Assembly (NCBI GenBank): GCA_963525745.1
Contig: CAURMH010000024.1
Span: 1-22,463, forward strand
From: CAURMH01 sp963525745
Lineage (GTDB): Bacteria > Pseudomonadota > Gammaproteobacteria > Enterobacterales > Pasteurellaceae
DNA length: 22,463 nucleotides
Direction of reading: 5' to 3'
Part shown: piece after piece, positions 14,185-21,221 of the stretch
Layout of the letters: the number at the start of each line of letters is the position of its first letter
Position numbering within the stretch: position 1 is the stretch's first letter
Notes under the pieces: model-generated
Seen by the model: the letters and a program-made list of their open reading frames with translations, nothing else
Told to the model about the DNA's origin: nothing
Databases searched by the model: none
Made by a program: the position numbers and the translations under genes

Positions 14185-15159
14185 TCAATCCTTAAAAACA
14201 TCGGTAATTAAACGCGTCAGCCCGTCCAATAGTATTAATTCCATATTGACGCCATTAATCTCAAGTAAATCCGACCGCACTTTCTGCATAATTCGGCTTG
14301 CCGTAAGTAGCCCGATAGCGCTCTGTTCCTCACTAAATCGGGCGACACCCTCAGATAAATCAAGACATTGCCGACCACGTTGAATCGCAAATTTATATTT
14401 CAACGCATCCGATAAAAAGGCCAAAATCCAGTCTAGTTGGGCAATCACTTGCAACTTGTCAAATAGCGGTAAAATCTCAAGAGGGGAGCGACGGCGATAA
14501 AACAACCAAAATTGACGTAGAAACGCTTTTCGACTTGCTAATAACCCTTGTTGTAACGCCGCCAGCGCCGCCGGTGGACGGCCGAAATTCATTGCAAGTG
14601 CGGTCAACATTTCGGAAGTTTCCTGCGTCGACTGAGAACGCAGCCATTGAATCGCCATTTCTTCATTCGGTGTGTTAATCCGCCACACTTGACAACGACT
14701 ATAAATGGTCGCCAATAAATGATCGGCCTGTTCCGATTGCAGCATAAAATAAGTGTCCGGACGGGGTTCTTCCAATGTTTTTAACAAGGCGTTGGAAGCT
14801 GCCTCAGTGAGCAACTCCGCCCCTTTGATATACACGACTTTATGGCCATTTTGTTGCGCATGCTGATTAATTTTATCGTTAATCTCTCGAATTTGGTCAA
14901 TATTAATACGGTTTCCTTCAAGCAGTGCCAGCGCATAAAAATCCGGATGGCTGCCGGCAAGCATTAAGCGACAATCGTGACACGTTCCACAGGGCTCATC
15001 CCCCGATGACCGACGACACATGACACGTCGTGTTAACGCCGCCAATAATTGTTCGCCGCCTAAACCGGTATCAGCTTGAATCAATAATGCATGGTGCCCC
15101 GTGCCTTTATTCAGCGACCGTACAATTCGATGATAAACAGGAAGAAGCCATGGATACAT
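14185..15159 (-). CDS. holB: DNA polymerase III delta-prime subunit
   Basis: Delta-prime is the rigid stator of the clamp loader that places the beta clamp on DNA. The 324-residue protein has an AAA+ fold whose P-loop is degenerate (QADTGLGGEQ, lacking the GK[ST] lysine), as expected for a subunit that does not bind ATP. The zinc module has four cysteines (Cys48, 57, 60, 63: MC...CGTCHDC). The SRC motif (IYSRCQVW) supplies the arginine finger to the neighbouring subunit. ATG 15159 overlaps the tmk stop as TGATG with AAAAGGA upstream. Two uptake signals lie inside (14274, 14596). Confidence 0.96.
   Translation of the reverse strand: MYPWLLPVYHRIVRSLNKGTGHHALLIQADTGLGGEQLLAALTRRVMCRRSSGDEPCGTCHDCRLMLAGSHPDFYALALLEGNRINIDQIREINDKINQHAQQNGHKVVYIKGAELLTEAASNALLKTLEEPRPDTYFMLQSEQADHLLATIYSRCQVWRINTPNEEMAIQWLRSQSTQETSEMLTALAMNFGRPPAALAALQQGLLASRKAFLRQFWLFYRRRSPLEILPLFDKLQVIAQLDWILAFLSDALKYKFAIQRGRQCLDLSEGVARFSEEQSAIGLLTASRIMQKVRSDLLEINGVNMELILLDGLTRLITDVFKD
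14274..14282 (-). repeat. DNA uptake signal inside holB (3' part)
   Basis: In the coding direction AAA GTG CGG T encodes Lys-Val-Arg. Confidence 0.9.
14596..14604 (+). repeat. DNA uptake signal inside holB (middle)
   Basis: On the coding strand ACC GCA CTT encodes Thr-Ala-Leu in the frame of LTALAMNFG. Confidence 0.9.
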
Positions 15160-15794
15160 CAATTTTCCTTTTGGCGTAATACAAAGCGTTCTACAGCATG
15201 TTGAATATCTTGCGTAACCTGCACCAAGGGCTGTTCAGCCTTAATCACAACGGCGTTCGGATCTTGTTTAACCAATGCTAAATAATGTGCCCGAGTGCGG
15301 TCGAAAAACGCCATGTTTTGTTTTTCTATCCGATCCAGCTCGCCGCGTCCGCGCGCACGCGCTAAGCCGACTTCCGGCGAAATATCCAAATACAAGGTTA
15401 AATCGGGTTTAAAATCGCCTAAAATTTGTTCTTTTAAGCTTGCCAGAAGCCTTGAATCTAATTGTCGACCGCCTCCTTGATAGGCTTGTGAAGATAAATC
15501 ATGACGATCGCCGATAACCCATTTGCCGGCCTTGAGTGCCGGTTGAATAACATTTTCCACTAATTGAATGCGCGCGGCATAAAGCATCAATAATTCCGCT
15601 TTAGGGGTGATCATTTCTTCCGTTTCCGATTTAATTAAATCCCGCAATTTTTCGGCTAACGGCGTTCCGCCCGGCTCGCGCGTTAATAAAATATCATGAA
15701 TGTCTAACCGCTTTAACACCTCAATGATCGCCTCTTTCGCGGTGGTTTTACCGGCGCCTTCCAGCCCTTCAATAACAATAAATTTACCTAACAT
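15159..15794 (-). CDS. tmk: Thymidylate kinase
   Basis: Tmk phosphorylates dTMP to dTDP with ATP, the last committed step toward dTTP. The 211-residue product begins MLGKFIVIEGLEGAGKTTA with the P-loop GLEGAGKTT. It then shows the LLTREPGGTPLAEKLRDL segment, the DRHDLSSQAYQGGGR substrate region and a basic LID, RARGRGELDRIE, typical of the E. coli-type enzyme. The frame is open 22 codons further upstream, inside mltG. ATG 15794 is preferred because it gives the canonical N terminus, has GGGAAG upstream, and follows the mltG stop by one base. Confidence 0.97.
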   Translation of the reverse strand: MLGKFIVIEGLEGAGKTTAKEAIIEVLKRLDIHDILLTREPGGTPLAEKLRDLIKSETEEMITPKAELLMLYAARIQLVENVIQPALKAGKWVIGDRHDLSSQAYQGGGRQLDSRLLASLKEQILGDFKPDLTLYLDISPEVGLARARGRGELDRIEKQNMAFFDRTRAHYLALVKQDPNAVVIKAEQPLVQVTQDIQHAVERFVLRQKEN

Positions 15795-15795
15795 A

Positions 15796-16842
15796 TCACT
15801 TCCCATGGCGCTGTTGCCGATACCAACGTAAATATTCCTGCACGGCTCGGTTATGGTCATTTAAATTTGTCGAGAATTTATGTCCGCCCGAACCATCTGC
15901 GACAAAATACAAAAACGCCGTTTTGGCCGGATGAGCGACGGCTTGTAATGCACTTTCGCTCGGCATCGCAATCGGCGTCGGCGGTAAGCCATCAATAATG
16001 TATGTGTTATAAGGTGTGACCGTTTCCAGATCTTTTTTACGAATATTGCCGTTATAATTTTCTCCCATGCCATAAATCACGGTCGGATCCGTTTGTAATT
16101 TCATTTTCAGCTTCAGTCGATTGATAAATACCGACGCGACCTGTGCGCGCTCTGCGGCAATGCCGGTTTCTTTTTCAACAATTGAAGCCAAAATTAACAT
16201 TTCATAAGGATTGGCAAGCGGGAGATCTTGATCGCGCTCCTGCCAGGCTTTGTCCAACGCTTTTTTCATTCGTTCGGACGAGCGTTTCAGCAAGGCCAGA
16301 TCGGTGGAATTTGGGGTGTAATTATAAGTGTCCGGATAAAGCCAACCATCAAGGTTGCGCCATTCGCGAACATTTTTTGTTATCGGCGGAATATCCAATA
16401 AATCAAAGATTTCTTGATCGGATTTACCGGCTAAAGTTTGTGTTAAGTGCGGTGCGTTTTCAATAAGTTTACGCCATGTTTTAAACGTATTGCCTTCAAT
16501 AACCTGCAAATTAAATTGTGCTTCTTTGCCGGAATTAATTAAGATTAATAGACTCTGAACGTCAGTCACGCCCTTTAACGAATAGACGCCGGCTTTAATT
16601 TTATTAAGCTGAGGATGAAATTTTAATAGCCAGGGGAGTAATTGTGCGTCCTTAACAAGGTTTTCCCGCTCAAGTAAAGCCGCCAACTTACTACCGTTCG
16701 TACCACGTTCAATTGTCAATAATTGATCGTCTTTAACATGAACAGGCTTAACTAACAAAACGTTGATTTTTTGGTATCCCCAGATTCCCACCGCAAGGCC
16801 GCTCAAAATTAAAATGAATAAAAAAATAAAACACTTCTTCAT
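15796..16842 (-). CDS. mltG: Endolytic murein transglycosylase MltG (YceG)
   Basis: MltG is an inner-membrane lytic transglycosylase that cleaves nascent glycan strands and is thought to set their length. The 348 residues have a short cytoplasmic start, one membrane helix (about 4-23), a LysM-like region, and the YceG domain. The catalytic glutamate is in LASIVEKETGIAAERAQVAS (about residue 223), followed by VASVFINRLKLKMKLQTDPTVIYG and TPYNTYIIDGLPPTPIAMP. I start at ATG 16842 (MKKCFIFLF) rather than the TTG at 16851. In E. coli, yceG is also next to tmk-holB-ycfH, but pabC, which precedes it there, is absent here. Confidence 0.95.
   Translation of the reverse strand: MKKCFIFLFILILSGLAVGIWGYQKINVLLVKPVHVKDDQLLTIERGTNGSKLAALLERENLVKDAQLLPWLLKFHPQLNKIKAGVYSLKGVTDVQSLLILINSGKEAQFNLQVIEGNTFKTWRKLIENAPHLTQTLAGKSDQEIFDLLDIPPITKNVREWRNLDGWLYPDTYNYTPNSTDLALLKRSSERMKKALDKAWQERDQDLPLANPYEMLILASIVEKETGIAAERAQVASVFINRLKLKMKLQTDPTVIYGMGENYNGNIRKKDLETVTPYNTYIIDGLPPTPIAMPSESALQAVAHPAKTAFLYFVADGSGGHKFSTNLNDHNRAVQEYLRWYRQQRHGK
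16445..16453 (+). repeat. DNA uptake signal inside mltG
   Basis: On the coding strand GCA CCG CAC TTA encodes Ala-Pro-His-Leu. Confidence 0.9.
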
Positions 16843-16884
16843 GGCAATCAAATGATATTAAATAAACCAAACTTACATATAGAA

Positions 16885-16924
16885 AAAATAAAAAAGGCAA
16901 TCCTCGCGGTATTGCCTTTTCGTT
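16885..16924 (-). terminator. Terminator between surA and mltG
   Basis: On the minus strand AAAAGGCAAT (16920-16911) pairs with ATTGCCTTTT (16901-16892) around a 9-base loop, followed by TTATTTTTTC. It lies 10 bp past the surA stop and separates surA from the mltG operon. Confidence 0.88.
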
Positions 16925-16929
16925 TACTT

Positions 16930-17865
16930 TTATTTATTAAAATACCGAATATCCGCCGTTTTACGTAGAGCCTTTACCCAGTCTTTTGTGGCTTCCTGTA
17001 ACTGACTGTTTACCAATTGCTCATACGCCTTTTGACGATAAGCATCTTCCGTTCTATCTTGCTCACGGGTTCCCGTCACTTCCAAAATATGCCAACCGAA
17101 TTCCGATCTAAACGGAGTGGAAATCACGCCGGGTTTAATCGTTGTGACCGTTTGGGCAAAAGGCCCGACATAAGTTTCCGGAAAGGCATAACCCAAACTG
17201 CCGCCATTGGCGCCGGACAGATAATCTTTTGAATATTTTAATGCCGCCTCCGCAAAGGTCATTTTGCCGGATTGAATATCGGCACGAATTCGCTCTAATT
17301 GCGCCTTAGCCTGAGCATCATTTAACATCGGATTCAGTTTCAATAAAATATGGCGCACTTCATATTGTTTACCCTTGACTTTACGCGCTGAACCTGTGGC
17401 TTTTGCATTTGACAACATTTTCTTGCCTAACGCCTCCACTTCTTCACGGGTAACACTTACGCTATTACTAATCGCCTGATTACGCACGTTATCCATCAAC
17501 ATTTGATTCGCAATTCGCTGAGCATAATCGGCAAGAGAAATGCCTTCATAATCTAATTGATCTAAAAACTGGCCATAAGTTAAGCCGTTTTGAGCCGCAA
17601 TATTTTCAATGATGAGATCGATTTGAGCGGGATCAATCTTGACATTTGATTCGCCAATGGCTTTTTGCACTAAAATATCGTCGATAATTTTATTTAACGC
17701 ACCGGTGTAATCCCCTTTCTTCCCCATCACGCTGCGCACCTGACTTTCCAAAATCGGAATACCGTCCACGGTTGCGATAACCCGTTCTTCCGCCGCGTTA
17801 ACGGTTGATAACGCAAACAAACCGACGATAGTGAATAAAAGCGATTTTAGCATTGTTTTTTTCAT
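16930..17865 (-). CDS. surA: SurA-like periplasmic chaperone / parvulin prolyl isomerase
   Basis: This predicted periplasmic chaperone helps outer-membrane proteins fold. The 311-residue precursor has a Sec signal peptide (start MKKTMLKSLLFTIVGLFALS, cleavage after NA at about residue 24). A SurA N-terminal domain contains RVIATVDGIPILESQV. A single parvulin domain (about 168-266) contains YEVRHILLKL, FAEAALKYSKD, GGSLGYAFPETYVGPFAQ and SEFGWHILEV. E. coli SurA is about 430 residues with two parvulin domains; the shorter one-domain form is what I recall for Haemophilus SurA. ATG 17865 gives a proper signal peptide; the frame opens seven codons earlier. It is monocistronic, with a terminator downstream. 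Confidence 0.9.
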   Translation of the reverse strand: MKKTMLKSLLFTIVGLFALSTVNAAEERVIATVDGIPILESQVRSVMGKKGDYTGALNKIIDDILVQKAIGESNVKIDPAQIDLIIENIAAQNGLTYGQFLDQLDYEGISLADYAQRIANQMLMDNVRNQAISNSVSVTREEVEALGKKMLSNAKATGSARKVKGKQYEVRHILLKLNPMLNDAQAKAQLERIRADIQSGKMTFAEAALKYSKDYLSGANGGSLGYAFPETYVGPFAQTVTTIKPGVISTPFRSEFGWHILEVTGTREQDRTEDAYRQKAYEQLVNSQLQEATKDWVKALRKTADIRYFNK

Positions 17866-17938
17866 TTTAAACTCATTCCAAACCATAAGATAATGCCGTT
17901 AGAGTAGCAATTTTAATAAAGGTTCACAAGAAGCGGGA

Positions 17939-18478
17939 TTATTTAGGCAGCAGAGCCACTTCATAACACTGGTCGAATTCTAATGTTCTGACCTGTACTT
18001 TTTCATCGCGGCTCGTCGGAACATTTTTACCCACATAATCGGCTCGAATCGGCAGCTCACGGTGCCCTCGGTCAACCAAAATGACCAATTCGATTTTCGC
18101 CGCACGTCCAAAATCCGTTAACGCATCCATCGCCGCACGAATCGTACGTCCCGTAAACAAAACATCGTCGACTAAAATAACTTCTTTATTTTGAATATCA
18201 ATATAACCGGACGCACCGCTATAAACGGGCGTTGGATTTTCCGGCGCGACATATGCTAAATCATCACGATAAAAAGTAATATCAAGCGCCATAGAAGGCA
18301 GCGAAACGCCAGTCAATTCGGCAATTTTACGCTTAATTAACTCCGCAATTTCTGCGCCGCGACGCTTGATTCCGACAATGACAATATTGTCTAAACGCTG
18401 ATGTTTTTCAATAATTTCATGGGAAATACGCGAAATGGTACGCATAAATTGATTTTCATCGATAATAATTTTTTCCAT
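17939..18478 (-). CDS. pyrR: PyrR, uracil phosphoribosyltransferase / pyrimidine regulator
   Basis: PyrR combines weak uracil phosphoribosyltransferase activity with RNA-binding control of pyr attenuation in Gram-positive bacteria; homologs occur in Haemophilus. The 179 residues carry the type I PRTase PRPP loop VDDVLFTGRTIRAA (103-116). The other PyrR features are VGIKRRGAEIAELI near residue 35, the substrate region ITFYRDDLAYVAPENP, and LVDRGHRELPIRADYVGKNVPTS in the C-terminal half. The last is conserved in true PyrR proteins. I see no pyr biosynthesis gene or attenuator beside it, so the regulatory target here is unknown. It follows trmO by 155 bp that contain a weak terminator-like hairpin. 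Confidence 0.94.
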   Translation of the reverse strand: MEKIIIDENQFMRTISRISHEIIEKHQRLDNIVIVGIKRRGAEIAELIKRKIAELTGVSLPSMALDITFYRDDLAYVAPENPTPVYSGASGYIDIQNKEVILVDDVLFTGRTIRAAMDALTDFGRAAKIELVILVDRGHRELPIRADYVGKNVPTSRDEKVQVRTLEFDQCYEVALLPK

Positions 18479-18523
18479 TTGACATTCTCAATGATGAAAC
18501 CGAATTTAACAGCACTAACATAG

Positions 18524-18557
18524 CACAAAACCCACTTTCAGGGAAGAAAAGTGCGGT
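18524..18557 (-). terminator. Imperfect USS hairpin between trmO and pyrR
   Basis: On the minus strand CCGCACTTT (18556-18548) pairs with AAAGTGGG (18538-18531) if one G is bulged, and TTTTG follows. The left arm is a complete uptake signal (18549-18557); the right arm is a degenerate copy. It probably acts as a weak terminator or attenuator after trmO. Confidence 0.5.
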
Positions 18558-18633
18558 CAAAATTTAAGGCGTTTCATTTCAAGCAAAAGCAATTTCCCAG
18601 CTCCTGAGTACCGACAAAAAATAGGCGCTGAGA

Positions 18634-19365
18634 TTATCCGTTTACGGACGTTTCGATCGCTAAAATTTCCGCAATATTTTCCGTGTCCGGTTTAATTCGC
18701 CATTTAATATTCAAATCATAAACCGCAATACCATAGCAACGCGCCGTTTGCTTTCCTTGATGATATGCCGGGCGGGGGTCTTGAGCGATAATCTGACAAA
18801 TAAAACGGCCTAAGTGCGGTCGATTTTCTTCAAGTTTAATTATTTGAGCCGCAATACCCGACGCAAATTCGACCACTAATGTCGCTGTCGGTTTTTGCTG
18901 CGCAAAACCCGATTGAGCCTTCGGCTCGCTGTCCACATAAGCGACATAAGGCTTAATATCAAAAATGGGTGTTCCGTCAACTAAATCAACCGGGCCTAAA
19001 TGCAATAAAATTTTGCCTTTTTTCTGCTCGATACCGCGCAATGCGACTTTTGACAAACCAAGCGGATTCGGCCGGTGGGTTGCCCGTGAAGCAAATACGC
19101 CGACGCGCCGATTGCCGCCTAATCGAGGAGGTCGAACGGTCGGTTGCCATTTTCCCGTAGGCACTCGATCAAATTGAAAAATTAACCAAAGATGACTGAA
19201 TTGTTCCAGCCCGCGTACCGTTTCAGGCACATTAAACGGTGGCAGTAATTCCACGATGCCGCAGCCGTCTTCCACTAAGTCGGGCTGACGTGGAATAGAA
19301 AATTTTTCTTTGTAAGGCGAGTGAATAATCGCAACCGGTGTAAGCGTCAGAGATAAGTCATTCAT
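18634..19365 (-). CDS. trmO: TrmO, tRNA t6A37 N6-methyltransferase (TsaA/YaeB)
   Basis: TrmO methylates N6-threonylcarbamoyladenosine at position 37 of certain tRNAs to m6t6A, using S-adenosylmethionine. The 243-residue protein has the UPF0066 beta-barrel. Signature segments include IHSPYKEKFSIPRQPDLV, LEQFSHLWLIFQFDR, RLGGNRRVGVFASRATHRPNPLGLSKV, GPVDLVDGTPIFDIKPYVAYVDS, and the C-terminal RPAYHQGKQTARCYGIAVYDLNIKW. It is divergent from menA with 59 bp between starts; the same neighbour set (rraA, menA, yaeB) is what I recall from H. influenzae. It contains one uptake signal (18812). Confidence 0.95.
   Translation of the reverse strand: MNDLSLTLTPVAIIHSPYKEKFSIPRQPDLVEDGCGIVELLPPFNVPETVRGLEQFSHLWLIFQFDRVPTGKWQPTVRPPRLGGNRRVGVFASRATHRPNPLGLSKVALRGIEQKKGKILLHLGPVDLVDGTPIFDIKPYVAYVDSEPKAQSGFAQQKPTATLVVEFASGIAAQIIKLEENRPHLGRFICQIIAQDPRPAYHQGKQTARCYGIAVYDLNIKWRIKPDTENIAEILAIETSVNG
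18812..18820 (+). repeat. DNA uptake signal inside trmO
   Basis: On the coding strand CGA CCG CAC TTA encodes Arg-Pro-His-Leu. Confidence 0.9.
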
Positions 19366-19407
19366 TATTAACTTTTTTCAGTGTAGAATAAGCGCCATTT
19401 TAATAAA

Positions 19408-19416
19408 AAGTGCGGT
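19408..19416 (+). repeat. DNA uptake signal in the menA leader
   Basis: It ends eight bases before the menA ATG, in the position where the Shine-Dalgarno would sit; the intervening bases are C and seven A. Confidence 0.9.
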
Positions 19417-19424
19417 CAAAAAAA

Positions 19425-20336
19425 ATGACGAATCATAAATTGAATATGTGGTGGGAAACCGCCCGCCCGAAAACCCTTCCGCTGGCGCTCGCCTCAATCT
19501 TTACCGGCTCAGCTTTAGCCTACCATACCGCGCCTGATAAATTTCACCTGTCGATAATGTTGTTATGTTTACTCACCACCATTTTATTACAGATCTTATC
19601 TAATTTTGCCAATGATTATGGCGATCACCAAAAAGGCAGCGATACACAGGAAAGAATCGGTCCATTGCGAGGGATTCAAAAAGGCGCCATTTCAGCAATC
19701 GAGCTTAAATACGGCCTGATTGCCGTAGCGTTAGCCAGCCTAATTTCAGGCGGCTGGCTCATTGCCGTCGCTTATCAAAATTTATCGGATCTCATCGCTT
19801 TCGCCGGATTAGGCGTCCTTGCCATTATTGCGGCAATTACTTATACCGTCGGCGACAAACCTTATGGCTATATGGGATTAGGCGACATTTCAGTGCTCCT
19901 TTTTTTCGGTTTATTAGGCGTTTGCGGCACCTATTATTTACAAATTCATCAAATCAATCCGCTGATTCTTTTACCCGCCATAGGCTCCGGATTACTAGCG
20001 ACAGCCGTTTTAAATATCAATAACTTACGAGATATCGAACAAGATGCCAAAGCGGGTAAATATACGCTGGCCGTTCGTTTGGGAGCATACAAAGCGCGTC
20101 AATATCATATCGCCTTACTCAGTGCGGCAATGTTATGTTACGGCCTGTTTTCATTGTTCACAGCGAATCATTGGAGCCATTGGCTATATTGGCTGGCTTT
20201 ACCGCTGCTCGTCAAGCACGGGACATTTGTGTATCGTAGCCTCGCCCCTGAAAGTTTACGGCCGATGCTGGCACAAATGTCGATGATTTCATTAATTATC
20301 AATATCTTATTTAGTTTAGGTTTGCTTATTCGCTAA
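19425..20336 (+). CDS. menA: MenA, 1,4-dihydroxy-2-naphthoate polyprenyltransferase
   Basis: MenA joins the polyprenyl side chain to dihydroxynaphthoate, making demethylmenaquinone for anaerobic respiration. The 303-residue protein is a UbiA-family membrane enzyme with about eight to nine helices. The first Asp-rich motif, NDYGDHQKGSD, is at about 63-73 and the second, NNLRDIEQDAKAGK, is in the later half. The N terminus WWETARPKTLPLALASIFTG is typical. ATG 19425 is chosen over the GTG at 19410, which is inside the uptake signal. No standard Shine-Dalgarno precedes it. rraA follows 51 bp downstream, the classic menA-rraA (formerly menG) pairing. Confidence 0.96.
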   Translation: MTNHKLNMWWETARPKTLPLALASIFTGSALAYHTAPDKFHLSIMLLCLLTTILLQILSNFANDYGDHQKGSDTQERIGPLRGIQKGAISAIELKYGLIAVALASLISGGWLIAVAYQNLSDLIAFAGLGVLAIIAAITYTVGDKPYGYMGLGDISVLLFFGLLGVCGTYYLQIHQINPLILLPAIGSGLLATAVLNINNLRDIEQDAKAGKYTLAVRLGAYKARQYHIALLSAAMLCYGLFSLFTANHWSHWLYWLALPLLVKHGTFVYRSLAPESLRPMLAQMSMISLIINILFSLGLLIR

Positions 20337-20387
20337 ATCGGCATATACTTACCACATTATTTATCATCTCATGAGAGGGAAATTCTT

Positions 20388-20888
20388 ATGTATATTGACA
20401 CGTCAGAACTTTGTGATTTTTATGCGGATCAGATTGATGTTGTTGAACCGATTTTTTCAAGTTTCGGCGGCGCCGGTCACTTTTTCGGAAAAGTCACAAC
20501 CGTAAAATGCTTTGAAAACAAAGGACTTATCGCCGAAATTCTCGAAGAAGACGGCGAAGGACGCGTGCTTGTCATTGACGGAGGCGGCGCCGTCAGACGC
20601 GCGCTGATCGATGCGGAACTGGCTCAATTGGCATTAGATAATCATTGGGAAGGAATTATCGTTTACGGCGCGGTTCGCCAAATTCAACAATTGGAAAATT
20701 TAAACATCGGCATCCACGCTATTGCGCCGATTCCGGTTAGCGCAGACGAAAGTAATCAAGGAGAATCGGATATTCCGGTTAATTTCGGCGGGGTGACCTT
20801 CTTTCCGGAAGATTACGTTTATGCAGATTTAACCGGCATCATTCTTTCGCAAGAACCGTTAGATCTGGAAAATCAAGAAATAGACTAA
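20388..20888 (+). CDS. rraA: RraA, regulator of ribonuclease E activity
   Basis: RraA is a ring-shaped trimer that binds RNase E and slows its action on mRNA; it is not a methyltransferase despite the older name MenG. The 166-residue protein has the family signature FSSFGGAGHFFGKVTTVKCFE, the GRVLVIDGGGAVRRALIDAE core, GIIVYGAVRQIQQLENLNIGIHA, and PVNFGGVTFFPEDYVYADLTGII. It has an excellent Shine-Dalgarno (GAGAGGGA) before ATG 20388. The C-terminal tail is acidic. A long hairpin at 20967-21011 may be its terminator. Confidence 0.96.
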   Translation: MYIDTSELCDFYADQIDVVEPIFSSFGGAGHFFGKVTTVKCFENKGLIAEILEEDGEGRVLVIDGGGAVRRALIDAELAQLALDNHWEGIIVYGAVRQIQQLENLNIGIHAIAPIPVSADESNQGESDIPVNFGGVTFFPEDYVYADLTGIILSQEPLDLENQEID

Positions 20889-21129
20889 CCCGAAAACGGC
20901 ACAAAAACGGCCGAATACAAAATCGAAAAGAAAAAATAAACCCCAACAATATAGTACTTACACAACGCTGAAATGACGCTCACAATCTATCGAAGTGAAT
21001 GTCATTTCGGCTTTCTGTTTTCATTTTTCTATTAACCAAAATTTAACGCTCTTTTATAACGAGGTCGGAAACCATCACAATCCCGCTTTTCCGCCTTGCT
21101 AAATCATCGCAAAAACGCTCCCAAAATTG
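20889..21129. other. Intergenic stretch downstream of rraA
   Basis: No gene is supported here. It contains the hairpin at 20967-21011 and leads to the uptake signal and terminator of the minus-strand adhesin pseudogene. A plus-strand frame from 21096 only shadows the adhesin in another frame. Confidence 0.6.
20967..21020 (+). terminator. Probable rraA terminator (long hairpin)
   Basis: GCTGAAATGAC (20967-20977) pairs over 11 positions, one of them U-G, with GTCATTTCGGC (21001-21011). An inner stem pairs TCAC (20980-20983) with GTGA (20995-20998). TTTCTGTTTT follows. It lies 79 bp after the rraA stop, so a different role, such as a small-RNA hairpin, is possible. Confidence 0.6.
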
Positions 21130-21138
21130 ACCGCACTT
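21130..21138 (-). repeat. DNA uptake signal downstream of the adhesin pseudogene
   Basis: It lies just past the terminator at 21163-21194 and is not part of that stem. Confidence 0.9.
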
Positions 21139-21154
21139 TTCCCTCCTTTTTCTT

Positions 21155-21198
21155 CAAAACAAAAAATGCAATGCGGTTTCCCACATTGCATTTTGTTT
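21155..21198 (-). terminator. Terminator of the trimeric autotransporter gene
   Basis: On the minus strand AAAATGCAATGTGG (21194-21181) pairs fully with CCGCATTGCATTTT (21176-21163), one pair being U-G, around a four-base GAAA loop. TT and TGTTTTG follow. On the plus strand one pair is lost, so the hairpin is oriented for the adhesin gene ending at 21222. Confidence 0.88.
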
Positions 21199-21221
21199 AT
21201 TTAGCGTTTTACTCGGCTCAA

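Noticed and set aside
15795..15860. 22-residue N-terminal extension of Tmk
   Set aside because: It overlaps the mltG 3' end; the canonical enzyme starts at the ATG at 15794 with its own ribosome-binding site.
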